A stretch of 64,000 nt of DNA from Paraburkholderia ribeironis. GTDB taxonomy: Bacteria > Pseudomonadota > Gammaproteobacteria > Burkholderiales > Burkholderiaceae. Every line of letters begins with the position of its first letter. The stretch's first letter is position 1. Location: NCBI RefSeq assembly GCF_900019265.1, contig NZ_CYGX02000017.1, positions 38,107-102,106 on the forward strand, written 5' to 3'. Shown here one piece after another: positions 62,348 to 64,000 of the stretch. Made by a program: the position numbers and the translations under genes. Below the pieces are notes generated by a model. The model saw only the letters and a list, made by a program, of their open reading frames with translations, was not told the origin of the DNA and did no database searches.

Positions 62348-63186
62348 AGCAGGCTGTTGAAAAGCGCCCCGTCATGACGACCGAAGCTACGTTCAAGAGG
62401 CTTGCGCGTGCGATTTCCCGCTGAATTACCGGTTTGTCTCGCAATCTGCGCGGGGCGTGCATACGCATGCAGCCCTTGTGGCGCGCAGTCTGCACGCCGT
62501 GGCGGCTCATCGCGTCGCTCCTTGCGGCACCACCCCTGGCATTCGGGCCATGCGGGTCAGATTGCTCGCAACCATCGTCAGCTTGAAGTGCTGGTCGACG
62601 CGCCGAATGCCGCGATAGACCGTCTGCCGGATCCGACCGACTGTTTTACCCCAGCCGAAATGCTCTTCGATTCGCTTGCGGATGATCTGGCTGATCCGGT
62701 AGCCCGCGTGCCGCGAAGTGCGGCCGTCGATTGCGCTGCCGCCCCAACGCTCATCGTTACGCGCGACATGCGGTGTCACGTTGCGAGTGCGGCAATCGTT
62801 CACGAAGTCGCGTGTGTCATACGCCTTGTCGGCACCGACTGTCTTCGCATGAGCGCCTGGAACGCAGTCGAGCAATTGCAATGCACTGGCCCGCTCGGCG
62901 AAACCATCTGCGTGACTGACCACGGCGCCGACCACCAGCCCCGAACGATTCTCCATGAGGATGTGCCCGTGGTAACACAGGATGGCCGGGCTCTTGTGGC
63001 TCTTCTTGAACAATCGCGCCTCCGGATCAGTAGTCGACTCGTGCGTGGCATTGCTACGTCGCTCGCCTTTCCAGTCAGTGTCAGCGTTGCGGCCACCACT
63101 TATCGGCGGACCATCGTCCGGGCCGCCCCTCAAACCCCGTTTATCAAACCCCGTTTACACGGGATCCAAATTCAACGGCCTGCTAG
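62346..63186 (-). mobile_element. IS5-family insertion sequence B, internally deleted
   Basis: Imperfect terminal repeats CTAGCAGGCTGTTGAA (62346-62361) and TTCAACGGCCTGCTAG (63171-63186) bound the element. At 841 bp it is shorter than a complete copy would be, because the 5' part of the transposase is missing. Its left end shares CTAG with the right end of IS A, so one inserted at the edge of the other. Confidence 0.75.
62507..63133 (-). pseudogene. IS5-family transposase lacking its N-terminal part
   Basis: The recognisable protein begins RNADTDWKGERRSNATHEST and continues with HILMENRSGLVVGAVVSHAD, VGADKAYDTRDFV (Asp) and KRIEEHFGWGKTVGRIRQTV (Glu) to the natural C-terminus. The N-terminal DNA-binding region and first catalytic Asp are absent; the first about 14 residues of the frame are junction sequence. 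The truncated protein cannot be active. Confidence 0.8.
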
Positions 63187-63320
63187 GGTTCTGCAGCTTT
63201 CCGTCGGTCGGGGCAATTATGGTGGAGATCGCGGAAAGATGTTTGAGCGGCACCAGCTCCTCCGTTAACAACAAAATACGCCACTGAAGTCAGAAAAAGA
63301 ATCTTTGCAGTGTCGGACAT
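63183..63320 (-). pseudogene. N-terminal stub of a secreted or membrane protein cut by IS B
   Basis: From ATG 63320 the frame reads MSDTAKILFLTSVAYFVVNG then GAGAAQTSF, a signal-peptide-like start, and ends at a TAG formed inside the IS terminal repeat after 45 residues. This looks like a gene truncated by the insertion. No ribosome-binding site is evident. Confidence 0.3.
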
Positions 63321-63431
63321 TTCGGTTCTCGGCAGTTCATGTGACGCCAGAGCGATGGTCGTGCCAACAGCCCAGATAAGCGCTTGATTCGCAACTCCTC
63401 TTTTTACACGACAAACAAGTCGACAATGAAG

Positions 63432-63465
63432 ACACAGAGTGTCGCGAATGCGACACTCTGTGTCG
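63432..63465. repeat. Perfect 15-bp inverted repeat with a 4-nt loop
   Basis: GACACAGAGTGTCGC (63432-63446), loop GAAT, then the exact complement (63451-63465). The arms themselves contain the palindrome ACAGAGTGT in part. The hairpin sits directly beside the end of the next IS remnant. It has no U-tract on either strand. Confidence 0.8.
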
Positions 63466-63476
63466 CTAGGTCCTGT

Positions 63477-63878
63477 TCACATTCTCACCAGCGGCCCAAA
63501 GGCGCAGGCAAGCACCGCGAAGGCGAAATAGTTGCCGGCGAGCTTGTCGTAACGAGTGGAGACGCGACGAAAATGTTTGATGCGATTGAAGAAGCGTTCG
63601 ACGATGTTCCGAGTTCGATACAGCGCGCGGCTGTACCGACGCTTGGTCTTTCGATTCGAGCGCGGCGGGATAACGGCCTTCGCACGCGTAGCGCGGATGG
63701 TGTTCACGAAGGCATCCGAGTCGTAGCCTTTGTCACAACTGGTTGCGCGTTTCGAGCAGGCTCGGCGCAGCGCGGTTGGACAAGCCAATGGGATGGGAAG
63801 GAATCGCGGCTGCCAGGCGTGCGATGCGACGATGTGTGTCGTTGTGCGAATGGTTCGGCATGACGCGGGCGACACCAC
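63477..63878 (-). pseudogene. IS5-family transposase remnant C
   Basis: Residues from about 48 on match the end of two-frame IS5 transposases: CDKGYDSDAFVNTIRATRAK, VIPPRSNRKTKRRY, then YRTRNIVERFFNRIKHFRRV (catalytic Glu) and LAGNYFAFAVLACA. The first about 45 residues are out of frame, and no start or first catalytic Asp is present. The 3' side ends near the GGTCCTGTTCACA sequence at 63469, probably the IS terminus. The other end is missing. Confidence 0.7.
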
Positions 63879-63921
63879 GGCGTGATGGCCAGCGATGAAA
63901 CAAAGGTTTCGAAGCGAGTGA

Positions 63922-64000
63922 TCAGCTTCGGCAGTAGTGCCGAAGATTGATCATCGTGTAGGCAAGGGTTTTCAATGCGTAGTGCAGGTGGCTGAGTCGC
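63922..64000 (-). CDS. C-terminal end of a probable transposase continuing outside the window
   Basis: The frame entering from the right edge reads LSHLHYALKTLAYTMINLRH then YCRS and stops at TGA (63924-63922). Such endings are found in IS transposases. A CTTCGGCA-GTAG-TGCCGAAG hairpin lies over the last codons (63926-63945). Only 25 residues are visible, so the family is uncertain. Confidence 0.35.
   Translation of the reverse strand, partial: RLSHLHYALKTLAYTMINLRHYCRS

Noticed and set aside
62402..63268. 288-codon plus-strand frame across IS B
   Set aside because: Antisense of the recognisable IS5 transposase on the minus strand.

Overview
The window is GC-rich DNA that reads like an accessory plasmid or megaplasmid of a beta-proteobacterium, most likely Burkholderia sensu lato. 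This is inferred from the conjugation and stability genes, the types of insertion element and the style of the biosynthetic genes; no chromosomal housekeeping gene, rRNA or tRNA was recognised.

Positions 1-7,030 hold a plus-strand plasmid backbone: a VirD4/TraG coupling protein that seems to have lost its membrane-anchored N-terminus, an LPD7/KfrB-domain protein, StbB, StbC, TrbM and two uncharacterised proteins. Positions 7,030-10,620 are degraded accessory DNA: one lone membrane protein, a TnsA-like remnant beside transposon-end-like repeats, the C-terminal stub of a second LPD7 relaxase-type protein, and two overlapping near-perfect LexA boxes with no obvious target gene.

Positions 10,620-13,940 form a small defence island: a retron (structured leader, reverse transcriptase, ATPase-TOPRIM effector) followed by a frameshifted, truncated SIR2-type gene. 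Positions 13,960-24,840 are stacked mobile elements: a group II intron with its maturase, a second intron maturase cut short, a large serine recombinase with a small partner ORF, a Tn3-family transposase, an IS66 stub, and a second serine-recombinase element whose 3' end runs into the biosynthetic cluster.

Positions 24,818-61,451 are a minus-strand hybrid NRPS-PKS cluster read from high to low coordinates. Six megasynthase genes, five of whose junctions overlap by 4 nt or lie 15 nt apart, are followed by mbtH and a type II thioesterase; a small unknown gene and a candidate promoter lie at the head. Assembly line: FAAL-ACP-KS-AT-ACP-C-A(Thr-like)-NMT-PCP / C-A(Ser)-PCP-Cy-A(Cys)-PCP-Ox / C-A(Glu/Gln-like, FkbM methyltransferase)-PCP-KS-ACP without AT / C-A(beta-Ala)-PCP / KS-AT-ACP / C-A(Thr)-NMT-PCP-TD. 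If colinear, the product is a lipopeptide-polyketide: fatty acyl, C2 unit, N-methyl-Thr, Ser, thiazole, a methylated Glu/Gln-like residue, C2 unit, beta-Ala, C2 unit, N-methyl-Thr, released reductively as an aldehyde or alcohol. I do not recognise this architecture as a named compound.

The right end (61,489-64,000) is a pile-up of IS5-family elements, all damaged, so the cluster is bracketed by transposon debris on both sides, which suggests horizontal acquisition.
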